This document shows positions 28,657-41,350 of a DNA stretch of 64,000 nt, one piece after another. The DNA is taken from NCBI RefSeq assembly GCF_001752365.1, contig NZ_MEIY01000001.1, forward strand, positions 671,312-735,311. Direction: 5' to 3'. Source of the DNA: Marinobacter sp. X15-166B. Its GTDB lineage: Bacteria; Pseudomonadota; Gammaproteobacteria; Pseudomonadales; Oleiphilaceae. A model generated the notes under the pieces. The model had not been told where the DNA came from. It did no database searches and saw nothing but the letters and a program-made list of their open reading frames with translations. The position numbers were made by a program, and so were the translations under genes. Every line of letters begins with the position of its first letter. Position 1 is the first letter of the stretch.

Positions 28657-29729
28657 CGCAGCACCTCCACCCGGTCGCCGGCCACCACGCGGGTCAGACC
28701 GGCGTAGATCACCTGATCACCGCCCTGCAGCGCCTCCGCTGCAACCACCACCCGCTCACCCAGCATCCGCTGCACGGTCACCGGCACCGACTCCACCAGC
28801 CCGTCTGTCACCCGCAGGACGGCGGTGCCTTCGGGCCGTTTCATCAACGCCAGCAAGGGCACCGTTTTGGCAGCAGCAATGCGCGGGGTGATACCGACTT
28901 CCACGGGGGTGCCCGAGGTTAACTGCTCCGCGGGTAACCGGATCAGCAACGGGTGCAATTCACCGCGCACCGAGCCGGCCTGGGCAATTTCCATCAAAGT
29001 GCCGGTGACCGCCGCCCGGGAACGGTCATGGACCGTCCATATCGGCAATTGTTGCCCCACACTGACGTGCCCGAGCAGATGCGCCGGCACCCGAATTTCA
29101 ACCTCCCGCCCCGCCGGTGACGACAACCGCATCACCGGCTGGCCGGCACCGACAAACTCGCCGCGCTCCACCAGCAGGGCTTCGACCCGGCCGGCAAATG
29201 GCGCTATCAGGTAACTTTCCGCCAGCAGACGCTCGGCCTCACTCAGCGCGGCCCGGGCGGTGGCCACGCTTGCCTTCAGTGCATCGCGGCGGGCGGCAAG
29301 CTGCTCCAGAGTCTGTTCAGAGACCACCCCCCGTTCGCGCAGACGCCGTGACCGCTCCCACTCTCGCTGGGCTTGTTGCAACTGGGTTGCCAGTTCTTCC
29401 AGCCGGGCCCGGGCCGAATCTCTGGCGGGTTCCAGCCCGGGGTTGTACACCCGCCCCAGACGCTCGCCGGCTTGCACCAGCTGACCCAGTTCGACCTGAC
29501 GCTCCTGCAGGGTCCCACTGACCTGAAAGGTGAGCGTGGCGCGCTGGCTGGCGCGGACGATGCCCGAAAACCGCAACGGCGGCGCGACCAGCTCTCCGGA
29601 ATACACCAGGGCGGTGCGCACCACCGGCACCACCGTATGGGCGTCCGTTCCGGTGCTCACCGATCTACAACCGGCGATCAGCACCACGATTGCCAGCCCT
29701 GCCCACACCTGTCGATGAAAAATCGCCAT
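28653..29729 (-). CDS. RND efflux periplasmic adaptor lipoprotein
   Basis: I start at the ATG at 29729 (MAIFHRQVWAGLAIVVLIAGC), where a lipoprotein signal ends in LIAGC. The lipid would attach to Cys21. The 358-residue protein has the membrane-fusion architecture: a barrel-sandwich half VRASQRATLTFQVSGTL, a long alpha-hairpin around QQAQREWERSRRLRERG, a second lipoyl half (LIAPFAGRVEALLVERG) and beta-barrel domains. It links the RND pump to an outer-membrane channel. It is divergent from a TetR gene that probably controls it. Confidence 0.92.
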   Translation of the reverse strand: MAIFHRQVWAGLAIVVLIAGCRSVSTGTDAHTVVPVVRTALVYSGELVAPPLRFSGIVRASQRATLTFQVSGTLQERQVELGQLVQAGERLGRVYNPGLEPARDSARARLEELATQLQQAQREWERSRRLRERGVVSEQTLEQLAARRDALKASVATARAALSEAERLLAESYLIAPFAGRVEALLVERGEFVGAGQPVMRLSSPAGREVEIRVPAHLLGHVSVGQQLPIWTVHDRSRAAVTGTLMEIAQAGSVRGELHPLLIRLPAEQLTSGTPVEVGITPRIAAAKTVPLLALMKRPEGTAVLRVTDGLVESVPVTVQRMLGERVVVAAEALQGGDQVIYAGLTRVVAGDRVEVLR

Positions 29730-29792
29730 GCCTCCCCCCTTGACCTCGTCCACCCGGTTATTCTGGCGCGACGACCGGATACCCCTTCCGAC

Positions 29793-29820
29793 ATGATGTC
29801 ACTCTTTGACACTTTGTCAA
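29793..29820. promoter_or_regulatory. Palindromic operator and promoter between efflux and tetR genes
   Basis: TTGACA-CTT-TGTCAA at 29806-29820 is a perfect 6+6 inverted repeat. Each arm is itself a consensus -35 hexamer, one for each strand. On the minus strand, TTGACA (29820-29815) is followed after 16 nt by CATCAT, a fair -10 for the efflux genes. On the plus strand I see no good -10 for tetR. The repeat lies 63 nt upstream of tetR and 76 nt upstream of the adaptor gene, an ideal place for autorepression and efflux control by the TetR protein. This is inference from position and symmetry. Confidence 0.55.
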
Positions 29821-29883
29821 CGAAAAGCAAAGATCAACCGATTATGGTAAAACAGACCTTCTGACAGAACGGGTATAAGCACT

Positions 29884-30504
29884 ATGACAGGATCACTGGC
29901 CGCACGGCGCGCGCAGGAAAAGCAGGCACGTTACAATGCGATTCTGGACGCCGCAGAAACCGTGTTTGCCGCCAAAGGCTACGAACGCACCTCCATGGAT
30001 GACATTGCCCGCAGCTCCAACCTGAGCCGCGCGTTGTTGTACGTATATTTCAAAGACAAGGCGGCCATTCAGCAAGGCATCATCCTGCGGGCCGCTGAAG
30101 CGCTGTGGGCACGTTTTGAGGCGGCCAAACAATCCGCGCACTCCGGGCTTGATCAGCTCAGTGCCATAGGACGGGCGTACTACCAGTTTTATCGTGAACA
30201 GCCGGACTATTTTGCCGCCCTCACCACCGCGGCGGCCGAAGGCGATGGCGACGACCCGAAACACGCCGAGCAGCTGAAGTGTTCGGAATCACGGGTCATG
30301 GATACCCTGATCGCGGCCATTCGGGCAGGCCTGGACGACGGCACCCTGAATCGCGCGCGCATCCGCGATCCCCTGGAAACGGCGCTCTATCTGCGCGGTG
30401 CGCTGCATGGCGTGATTTTGCTGTGCCAGCGGGACGACAACCAGGCGCTGATTGAACACACCCTGGCCATGTTGATGTCGTCCATTGCCAGCACCTCACG
30501 CTGA
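29884..30504 (+). CDS. TetR/AcrR-family transcriptional regulator
   Basis: This 206-residue protein has an N-terminal TetR helix-turn-helix, ILDAAETVFAAKGYERTS followed by MDDIARSSNLSRALLYVYF and KDKAAI. The all-helical C-terminal ligand domain is variable. It is divergent from the RND adaptor gene and so is most likely the repressor of that pump, responding to an exported compound. It ends 9 nt before the end of the convergent astB gene. A link to arginine genes is possible but less likely. Confidence 0.9.
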   Translation: MTGSLAARRAQEKQARYNAILDAAETVFAAKGYERTSMDDIARSSNLSRALLYVYFKDKAAIQQGIILRAAEALWARFEAAKQSAHSGLDQLSAIGRAYYQFYREQPDYFAALTTAAAEGDGDDPKHAEQLKCSESRVMDTLIAAIRAGLDDGTLNRARIRDPLETALYLRGALHGVILLCQRDDNQALIEHTLAMLMSSIASTSR

Positions 30505-30513
30505 GAGCGAGCC

Positions 30514-31866
30514 TCAGTGCTGAAAGTCGTAGATCGTCCCTAACCCGAGAATACCGGTCAGTTCGTCCAGTGCTTTGCAACTTTCTTCCAACAACAGCGG
30601 ATCCGCCAGGTCGGCCTGACTGACCGAATCCCGGTAGTGGGCTTCCACCCACAGGGTGAGTCGCTCATACAGGGCGTCGGTCATCAACACCCCCCGGTGC
30701 ATGGCCTGCAACTCGTCCTCGGTCAGCACCACCCGCAAGCGCAGACACGCCGGGCCACCGCCGTTGCGCATGGACTGCTTGACATCAAACACCTCCACGG
30801 CAGTAATGGGCCCTTCCCCGGCCACCAGGCGATCCAGATAGCGGCTCACGCTGGCAACCTCACGGCACTCTCCCGGCACCGCCAGCAACATGCCGTCGGC
30901 CGTATCCAGCAACTGGCTGTTGAACAAGTAGGAGGCCACCGCGTCCGCAAGTGGCACCTCCTGATCACTGACCCGCACCGGTTGCAAGGCCGCACCCTGC
31001 AACCGGCTCTCGACTTCGGCCAGCACCCGCTGCTCCTCCGCGAACGCCAGCTCGTGATAAAACAGCACCGGGCCATTGCCCACTGCAATGACATCGTTAT
31101 GGAAGACACCGGCGTCGATGGCCCTGGGGTTCTGCTGGGCGAACACCGCACAGCCGTCTTTCAACCCGTGCAGCCGGGCAATGGCCTGGGACGCTTCCCG
31201 CGTCTGGCGCGCCGGAAACAGCGTTGGCCCGTAAAAATGATCATCGAACGCCACATCGCCGTAGACAAACAACTCGACTCCGGGCGCCCCATAGCTGGCG
31301 CACAGACGGGTATGGTTGGCGGCGCCTTCATCGCCGAACTGACTGACCGGAGGCAAGGGCGCGTGGTGGGCAAAATACGCGGCGTCGGAAAAAATCGACT
31401 TGAGCACCCGGGCGGTGATTTTCGGCTCGATGGAGCGATGAAACTTGGCGGCCAGGTTGGCCGGGGTGAAATGGACCCGATGGTCGCGGGTATCGGCACT
31501 CGGCGAGACGGTGGCGGCATTGGCGGTCCACATGCAGGAGGCGGACGCCACCGCCGCCAGCAACACCGGATCCTCCCGCGACACCCGCTGCAGGATAGCG
31601 GCGTCCGAACCGGCATAGCCCAGTGCGCGGAGCGTGGGCATGTGGGGGCGTTCGTGGGGCGGCAACACCCCCTGAACATAGCCGCGATCCGCCAGCGATT
31701 TCATTTTCGCCAAGCCCTGCAGGGCCGCCTGCTTCGGATTGGCGACCGCGTATTCGTTGGATTTTGACGCCACATTACCCCACGACAGCCCGGCGTAATT
31801 GTGGGTCGGGCCCACGAGGCCGTCAAAATTCACTTCCACGGCCCGTTTGCTCTGGGTGTTACTCAT
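30514..31866 (-). CDS. astB: N-succinylarginine dihydrolase
   Basis: This 450-residue protein has characteristic AstB segments: [15 protein letters not shown] near the N-terminus, [30 protein letters not shown], and [16 protein letters not shown] with the expected catalytic Cys near residue 370. It hydrolyses N2-succinylarginine to succinylornithine, CO2 and two ammonia, the second step of the pathway. It is the last gene of the minus-strand ast operon, starting 9 nt after astD. The length matches the family. Confidence 0.96.
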   Translation of the reverse strand: MSNTQSKRAVEVNFDGLVGPTHNYAGLSWGNVASKSNEYAVANPKQAALQGLAKMKSLADRGYVQGVLPPHERPHMPTLRALGYAGSDAAILQRVSREDPVLLAAVASASCMWTANAATVSPSADTRDHRVHFTPANLAAKFHRSIEPKITARVLKSIFSDAAYFAHHAPLPPVSQFGDEGAANHTRLCASYGAPGVELFVYGDVAFDDHFYGPTLFPARQTREASQAIARLHGLKDGCAVFAQQNPRAIDAGVFHNDVIAVGNGPVLFYHELAFAEEQRVLAEVESRLQGAALQPVRVSDQEVPLADAVASYLFNSQLLDTADGMLLAVPGECREVASVSRYLDRLVAGEGPITAVEVFDVKQSMRNGGGPACLRLRVVLTEDELQAMHRGVLMTDALYERLTLWVEAHYRDSVSQADLADPLLLEESCKALDELTGILGLGTIYDFQH

Positions 31867-31875
31867 AACGCGCTC

Positions 31876-34445
<2,570 letters not shown>

Positions 34446-34488
34446 GGGGCACCTCCTGAAACCGTCACCCGCGGGCCTGGGCAGCTCC

Positions 34489-35508
34489 TCATAGCGGCGT
34501 CACCCAGGCGTCCGCCCCGGACTGGCAGCCCAGCACATTCAGGGCCGCCAGGGGTGCCTGTATGGCGTCGTCCAGGGTATCGACCACCTTGGCCAGGGTG
34601 CAACGGAATGCCGCCCCGGTGCCGGTTGCCAGCAGACACAGGTCGCCATCCTCGCGCTCGCTGGCCCGCAGCGCTTTGCGGTGACTGGTGATCACCGATT
34701 TCAGTGCATTGGTGCGAGCCTCCAGCACCGGGCCGCCATCAAACACATCTATGTATTCGCCGCACTGAAACCCTTCCCGCTGCAGCAGCTCAAACGACGG
34801 CCGGGCACGATCATGGGGCACGCCCAGAGCCTGTTGGGCGTCTTCCGTCAGCAGGGTGACGTAGATCGGGTTGGGGGGCATCAACTCGGCAATGAAGGTT
34901 TTGCTCAACGCCCCCGAATGACCATCGGCGGTATCAAAGTCCATGTTGAAAAAGTGCCGCCCCAGACTGTCCCAGAAAGGCACCGCCCCCGAATCGTGCT
35001 TTACCCCGGCCAGCTCCACCACCGTTTCATCGGTAAACCAGGAGCGATGGCTGGCAATGAACAGCAACCGTGCCCGGGACAGCAGTTCAAAGGCGTCGGT
35101 CCCAACCAGATCGGGGTCAATCAGAAAGGCGCACAGCAGGGTGAGCCCGGTGAGGGAGTGGGACGGATACAGCACCTGTACCCGTCGCGATATGCCCAGC
35201 GCGTGGGAGGCGTGGATCAGGGAATCCTGGCGGTAATTATAGAAAGGCTGGCCATTGCCGGCGCGACCGTCAATGCCGGCCACGCCCCGTATGGCGCCGG
35301 TGTCGCTGGCTTGCAGGACAAACAGCAGGCGCTGGCCGGCGTCGGGATTGACCGCGCCGGACAATGCCTGCACTGACTGCGCTATTTTTTCACTGACGCC
35401 CTCGGCCGTAGCGGGGAGCGTGGACGATACCGGGTTGGCCTGCGCCAGTTGCAGCAGCCCCAAAATACCGTCCAGATCATCATGCGTTGCCGGTCGTACT
35501 AACCACAT
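34489..35508 (-). CDS. aruF: Arginine/ornithine N-succinyltransferase, alpha (AruF-like) subunit
   Basis: This 339-residue paralogue of the next gene starts MWLVRPATHDDLDGILGLLQ and shares the AstA core (GVAGIDGRAGNGQPFYNYR, KTFIAELMPPNPIYVTLL, IDVFDGGPVLEA). Its first position in the pair after astC corresponds to AruF. It is thought to form a heterotetramer with AruG that succinylates arginine and ornithine. It is more divergent from E. coli AstA than AruG is, judged by eye. No damage is visible. Confidence 0.92.
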   Translation of the reverse strand: MWLVRPATHDDLDGILGLLQLAQANPVSSTLPATAEGVSEKIAQSVQALSGAVNPDAGQRLLFVLQASDTGAIRGVAGIDGRAGNGQPFYNYRQDSLIHASHALGISRRVQVLYPSHSLTGLTLLCAFLIDPDLVGTDAFELLSRARLLFIASHRSWFTDETVVELAGVKHDSGAVPFWDSLGRHFFNMDFDTADGHSGALSKTFIAELMPPNPIYVTLLTEDAQQALGVPHDRARPSFELLQREGFQCGEYIDVFDGGPVLEARTNALKSVITSHRKALRASEREDGDLCLLATGTGAAFRCTLAKVVDTLDDAIQAPLAALNVLGCQSGADAWVTPL

Positions 35509-35553
35509 CGGATACTCTCCTCTGAGGGTGTCCCAGCACTAATTGTTTATTAA

Positions 35554-37066
<1,513 letters not shown>

Positions 37067-38155
37067 ATGCGAGCAAACAAGCTTTCTCTGGCTATCCGTG
37101 CAACTGCGGCCGTTGCTGTATTCGGTGTAGCCGGTCAGGTCCAGGCATTCAGTTTCAGCGCCGGTGATGTAGACGCCGATCTGTATGGGTATGCGCGGCT
37201 GAACATGAGCTATGACATGGATTCGAATGTCGCGGACGCAACTCAGTCCGGTGGTTTTCCAGACGCCAGCGACAATATTGACGGTCACTTTGGCGCATCA
37301 GCCAATCAAAGCCGGCTGGGCGTAAGGGCCAAACACGCCTCAGGTGTTACCGCACAGATCGAAGGTGACTTTTACGGTGGCTCCTTGCGCATACGGCACG
37401 CTTACGGCTCGTACAAGGGTGTGATCGCCGGTCAGACCTGGTCGAACTACTCCAGCTTCGTCGGCAGCACCCCAACTCTGGACTTCAGCGGTCTGGCCGG
37501 TAACGCCGGTTTCCAGTCGCGCACCGCCCAGTTGCGTTACACAACGGGTGCCCTGTCGTTCTCCATTGAAGATCCTAAAACGACCTCCATTAAGCATCCC
37601 ACAACTGGAGATGAGCTAAAAAGAGACAGCAGCCCGGCACTGACCGCCCGCCTTGAAGACAAAGCCGGCGGCCTGTCCTACGCTGTAGGCGCAATGGTGA
37701 AACAAAACACCGCCGACGATGGCAACGACGACGATTCCAAGACGGCTTTCGCCGTGTTCGGCGCCGCCAAAGTGGCACTGTCCGACATGATCAGCATTCA
37801 GGGTGCGATCAACTACACCGACGGTGCTAACGGCTACCTGTATCGCTCCGGTGCCAAAGATGACGCCGAGTTCGTTAACGGTAGCCTGGATAACATTTCC
37901 GGCATGGGCGGCCTGATCGGCACCTCCATCAGTCTCGGCAATGGCCGCAGCGTGAACATCGGTTACGGCACCACCATCGTCGAGTACGAAGCTGGCGACC
38001 TGACCAACCAGAACGCGTTTGTTAACTACATGTGGACGCCTGTCCAAAACGTGATGATGGGCGTTGAATACGGCTACTACGACACGGAAGACGACCGTGT
38101 CAGCACGAGCGCAGACGCCAACCGCATCATGTTCGCAGCGCAGTACAACTTCTAA
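37067..38155 (+). CDS. DcaP-like outer-membrane porin, copy 1
   Basis: This 362-residue precursor starts at the ATG at 37067 (MRANKLSLAIRATAAVAVFG), with GGAGA about 8 nt upstream. A GTG at 37052 would bury that site. A signal peptide ends at VQA. The mature chain alternates short beta-strand sequences such as DLYGYARLNMSYDMD and SLRIRHAYGSYKGVIAGQ and ends in QYNF, a terminal aromatic typical of outer-membrane insertion. It resembles the DcaP family of trimeric porins that pass small organic acids; the substrate is unknown. It has a close tandem paralogue downstream. Confidence 0.8.
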   Translation: MRANKLSLAIRATAAVAVFGVAGQVQAFSFSAGDVDADLYGYARLNMSYDMDSNVADATQSGGFPDASDNIDGHFGASANQSRLGVRAKHASGVTAQIEGDFYGGSLRIRHAYGSYKGVIAGQTWSNYSSFVGSTPTLDFSGLAGNAGFQSRTAQLRYTTGALSFSIEDPKTTSIKHPTTGDELKRDSSPALTARLEDKAGGLSYAVGAMVKQNTADDGNDDDSKTAFAVFGAAKVALSDMISIQGAINYTDGANGYLYRSGAKDDAEFVNGSLDNISGMGGLIGTSISLGNGRSVNIGYGTTIVEYEAGDLTNQNAFVNYMWTPVQNVMMGVEYGYYDTEDDRVSTSADANRIMFAAQYNF

Positions 38156-38183
38156 GTTCTCCTGCCAGGTTAACTCAACACTA

Positions 38184-38207
38184 AACCCAGCTTCGGCTGG
38201 GTTTTTT
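38184..38207 (+). terminator. Rho-independent terminator after porin 1
   Basis: The stem AACCCAGC (38184-38191) and GCTGGGTT (38196-38203) closes a stable TTCG tetraloop and continues into a run of T. It lies 28 nt after the stop codon. It should insulate the second porin, which has its own promoter. Confidence 0.92.
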
Positions 38208-38350
38208 GCGTTCAGCATCCGCCCCGCGACCGGCCCTCCCAGTGCCGCGGGTCATGCAAGGCACAATGGCAGTTCGGCATGTTACGCCAGTCCGTTAGCG
38301 TAACTGTCTGACAAACTGGACAAACCTTCGCCCATAGCCAAATGATACAA

Positions 38351-38411
38351 TTAGACATTAGTCTAACTGGCACCCTGTTTTTTTGTAATGCCATCGGCGA
38401 GCAACTAAGCT
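38351..38411 (+). promoter_or_regulatory. Second porin promoter with the shared palindrome
   Basis: TTAGAC-ATTA-GTCTAA (38351-38366) is followed after 16 nt by TTGTAA (38383-38388), then exactly 17 nt, then TAAGCT (38406-38411). The same palindrome arms and hexamers, with the same 17-nt spacing, precede porin 1. The half-sites and core hexamers are conserved while the palindrome centre and spacers differ, which argues for selection rather than simple duplication. The rest of 38208-38453 contains nothing else I recognise. Confidence 0.6.
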
Positions 38412-38453
38412 GAGTTCGGTTAAAAACAACAAACAGGTGCGGAGACAACAACC

Positions 38454-39587
38454 ATGCAACCGAACAATCTGACAATGGCGATTCGCGCTACCGCAGGCGT
38501 TCTGGCCGTGGGCCTGGCCTCGCAAGCGGGGGCCTTTGAACTCAACACCCAGGGCATCGACGCTGAGCTGTACGGTTATGCACGCTTCAATGCTTCTTAT
38601 GACATCAACGCCGACATCGCGAACTCGACGCGTTCGGGCTCCTTCAGCGCCCTCAATTCAGCCAATCAGGACATTGAAGGCCACTTTGGCGCCGACGCTT
38701 TTCAGACACGCTTCGGTGTACGGGCGGGCAATGCGGACGGGGTAAAATTCAACATCGAAGGCGACTTCCGCGGTGGCGGCGGTGGCACCCTGCGCCTGCG
38801 TCACGGTTACGGCAGCTACAAGGGTGTGCTGATGGGGCAAACCTGGTCCAACTTCAACAGCTTTGTGGGCAACACCTCGGTGCTTGATTTTGATGGACTC
38901 GCCGGCTCGGCCGGTTTTCAGGGCCGGAAAGCACAGGTTCGTTATACGACGGGAGCGCTGTCCTTCTCCGCAGAAGACATGGCACCTGGCGGTATCATCG
39001 GGGGCACAACCCGTGAAGCCCTGCCCGCCTTTACCGCTCGTATAGAGGACTCATCCGGCGGCATGTCCTATTCCGCCGCCCTGCTGGCGCACCAGGTCAC
39101 CTCCGATAACGGCAGCAACGACGACAGCGCCATTGGCTATGCGGCCTTCGTGGCCGGTAAAATGGCCGTGACCAGCGCGCTCTCCATCCAGGGTGCGCTC
39201 AACTACAGCGACGGCGCCAACGCGTACCTGTACCGCTCCGGTGAAAACTTCGGCGCCGAAGACGGCTACATGAACGGCACCAGCCTGGAAACCATCGCCG
39301 GATATGGCGGCACCATTGGCATGGGGCTGGACCTCGGTAATGGCCGCAGCGTTAATATCGGTTACGGCATTGTGACCGTGGACTGGGATGACGCGGAAAA
39401 AGATCTGGGTGCGGCCGCCGTTGCCGGCAAGAGCGAGACCAACCAGAACGCCATGATCAACTACATGTGGACTCCGGTGCAGAACGTGATGATGGGCGTG
39501 GAATACGCCTATTTCGATCGTGAAAACCAGAGCGGCAAGAGCAACGACGCCAACCGCATCATGCTCGCGGGCCAGTACAACTTTTAA
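38454..39587 (+). CDS. DcaP-like outer-membrane porin, copy 2
   Basis: This 377-residue precursor has a signal peptide ending near SQAGA and then FELNTQGIDAELYGYARF. It is clearly paralogous to the preceding porin: both share GHFGA, YKGV.MGQTWSN-type, FDGLAGSAGFQ-type, NGRSVNIGYG and the terminal GQYNF. Additional acidic loops (for example DWDDAEKDLGAAAVAGK) are absent from copy 1, so pore specificity may differ. It is followed by a shared terminator with aceF. No evidence fixes the solute. Confidence 0.8.
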   Translation: MQPNNLTMAIRATAGVLAVGLASQAGAFELNTQGIDAELYGYARFNASYDINADIANSTRSGSFSALNSANQDIEGHFGADAFQTRFGVRAGNADGVKFNIEGDFRGGGGGTLRLRHGYGSYKGVLMGQTWSNFNSFVGNTSVLDFDGLAGSAGFQGRKAQVRYTTGALSFSAEDMAPGGIIGGTTREALPAFTARIEDSSGGMSYSAALLAHQVTSDNGSNDDSAIGYAAFVAGKMAVTSALSIQGALNYSDGANAYLYRSGENFGAEDGYMNGTSLETIAGYGGTIGMGLDLGNGRSVNIGYGIVTVDWDDAEKDLGAAAVAGKSETNQNAMINYMWTPVQNVMMGVEYAYFDRENQSGKSNDANRIMLAGQYNF

Positions 39588-39605
39588 CTATTGTTGGCCA
39601 GCCAA

Positions 39606-39641
39606 TAAAAAAGGGCCAGGTCAACAACCTGGCCCTTTTTC
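39606..39641. terminator. Bidirectional rho-independent terminator between porin 2 and aceF
   Basis: The stem AAGGGCCAGG (39611-39620) and CCTGGCCCTT (39628-39637) has a 7-nt loop, flanked by an A-run on the left and a T-run on the right. It can therefore stop transcripts from both the plus-strand porin and the minus-strand aceEF operon, which converge here. Confidence 0.93.
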
Positions 39642-39657
39642 ACTTCTCAGTGACGGG

Positions 39658-41340
39658 TCACAGCAACAGCGTGCGGATATCCCCCAACAACTCACCCAGC
39701 AGATTGGTGAACCGGGCACCGTCGGCGCCGTTCACAGCCCGATGGTCGTAGGACAGTGACAGAGGCAGCATCAGCCTCGGCTGGAAGCTGGCCCCGTCCC
39801 ACACCGGCTGCATCTGCGCCCTGGACACGCCCAGGATGGCCACTTCGGGGGTGTTGACGATGGGCGTAAACGCCTTGCCGCCGATTCCGCCCAGGCTGGT
39901 GATGGTAAAGCACGCGCCCTGCATCTCCGCCGGCTTCAGCTGCTTGTCGCGGGCCTTTTGCGCCAGCTCGGCTGCTTCCGCGGCCAATTCCCACAGGCCT
40001 TTTTTGTCCACGTCGCGGATCACCGGTACCAGCAAGCCCGCCGGCGTGTCCACCGCAATACCAATATGGATGTACTGCTTGCGGACAATTTCCTTGCGCT
40101 CCAGATCCAGCGACACGTTGAACTGGGGCAGTTCCTGCAGCACCCGGGCACAGGCTTTCAGCAGGAACGGCAACGGCGTCATTTTAATGCCCTTCTGCTC
40201 TCCCGCCTTCTTCTGGCTCTTGCGGAAGTTTTCCAGTTCGGTGATGTCGGCGTCGTCGAACTGGGTGACGTGGGGCACGTTCAGCCAGCTGCGCTGCATG
40301 TTGTTGGCGGTGGCCACCTGCATGCGGCTCATGGCTTCCCGGCTCACTTCGCCAAACTGGCTGAAGTCCGGCAGCTTGACCCCGGGGATGCCACTGCCGG
40401 TGGCCACCACGGAACCTTTTTGGGCCTGATTCAGCTGCTGCTTGATGTACTGTTCAACGTCTTCCTTCAAGATGCGGTTTTTCGGTCCGGACGGCTTGAC
40501 CCGGGTCAGGTCGGCACCCAGCTCCCGGGCAATTTTTCGCACCGCAGGACCGGCGTGCACCTTGGTGCCTGCAGCCGCCACTTCAGCCTCGGTTTTAACC
40601 GCCGTGGGTGCGGCAGGCGCGGGGCTCGAGGGTTGCTCCGGGGCCGACTCCACCTGTGCCGGCTGCTCAGCGGCGGGCGCAGGTTCACTGTCGGCCGGCG
40701 CGTCATCACCCCCGTCACTTCCCTCGCCCGCCACGGTCATTTCCACCAGGGCGTCGCCTTCTGACAGGGTGCCGCCTTCGGCCACCAGCACCTTGTCCAC
40801 GGTCCCGGCAAAGGGCGAAGGGATTTCCATGGTGGCTTTGTCCGACTCCACGGTAACCAGCGGATCGTCCACTTCGATCACATCACCTGCGCTGACGTTG
40901 ATCTCGATCACCGGCACGTCGGTCATGCCATCCAGGGACGGTACCTTGACCGTTTCCTGACGGGCCCCGGCCGTCTTGGGAGCGCTCTCTGCAGCCGCGG
41001 CCTGTGATTCTTGCGGCGCGGCTTCGGCCGGCTGCTCGTCCGCAGGTGGTTCTGCTGCCGCCGGTGCCTGCTCAGTGTCGGCCGACGAAGCGTCGCTGCC
41101 ACCGTTCACCTCCATGAGCCCCACCACGTCGCCCTCTTTCACCTTGTCACCGATGTTCACCGTGATTTTAGTGATTTTACCCGCATGGGGAGACGGCAAT
41201 TCAACGGACGCTTTATCCGTCTCCAGGGTCAGAATGGAGTCTTCCATCTCCACGGTATCGCCGGCACTGACGACGATTTCAATAACCTCGACCTCGTCTG
41301 CACCGCCGAGATCGGGAACTGTAATTTCCTGTTCACTCAT
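39658..41340 (-). CDS. aceF: Pyruvate dehydrogenase E2, dihydrolipoyl acetyltransferase
   Basis: I start at 41340 (MSEQEITVPDLGGADEVEV), 10 nt after the aceE stop. The 560-residue protein has two lipoyl domains with modified lysines Lys43 (ETDKASVELP) and Lys168 (ESDKATMEIP). An Ala/Pro linker, a subunit-binding domain from about 260 (VHAGPAVRKIAREL) and the catalytic domain with YDHRAVNGADGARF follow. It transfers the acetyl group to CoA in the core of the complex. Two lipoyl domains is a common number in this group; E. coli has three. No lpd gene for E3 follows. Confidence 0.96.
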   Translation of the reverse strand: MSEQEITVPDLGGADEVEVIEIVVSAGDTVEMEDSILTLETDKASVELPSPHAGKITKITVNIGDKVKEGDVVGLMEVNGGSDASSADTEQAPAAAEPPADEQPAEAAPQESQAAAAESAPKTAGARQETVKVPSLDGMTDVPVIEINVSAGDVIEVDDPLVTVESDKATMEIPSPFAGTVDKVLVAEGGTLSEGDALVEMTVAGEGSDGGDDAPADSEPAPAAEQPAQVESAPEQPSSPAPAAPTAVKTEAEVAAAGTKVHAGPAVRKIARELGADLTRVKPSGPKNRILKEDVEQYIKQQLNQAQKGSVVATGSGIPGVKLPDFSQFGEVSREAMSRMQVATANNMQRSWLNVPHVTQFDDADITELENFRKSQKKAGEQKGIKMTPLPFLLKACARVLQELPQFNVSLDLERKEIVRKQYIHIGIAVDTPAGLLVPVIRDVDKKGLWELAAEAAELAQKARDKQLKPAEMQGACFTITSLGGIGGKAFTPIVNTPEVAILGVSRAQMQPVWDGASFQPRLMLPLSLSYDHRAVNGADGARFTNLLGELLGDIRTLLL

Positions 41341-41350
41341 TGCGGTCTCC

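Noticed and set aside
30637..31767. 376-residue frame opposite astB
   Set aside because: It is a shadow of astB with the same low-complexity His/Gln/Gly/Arg composition.
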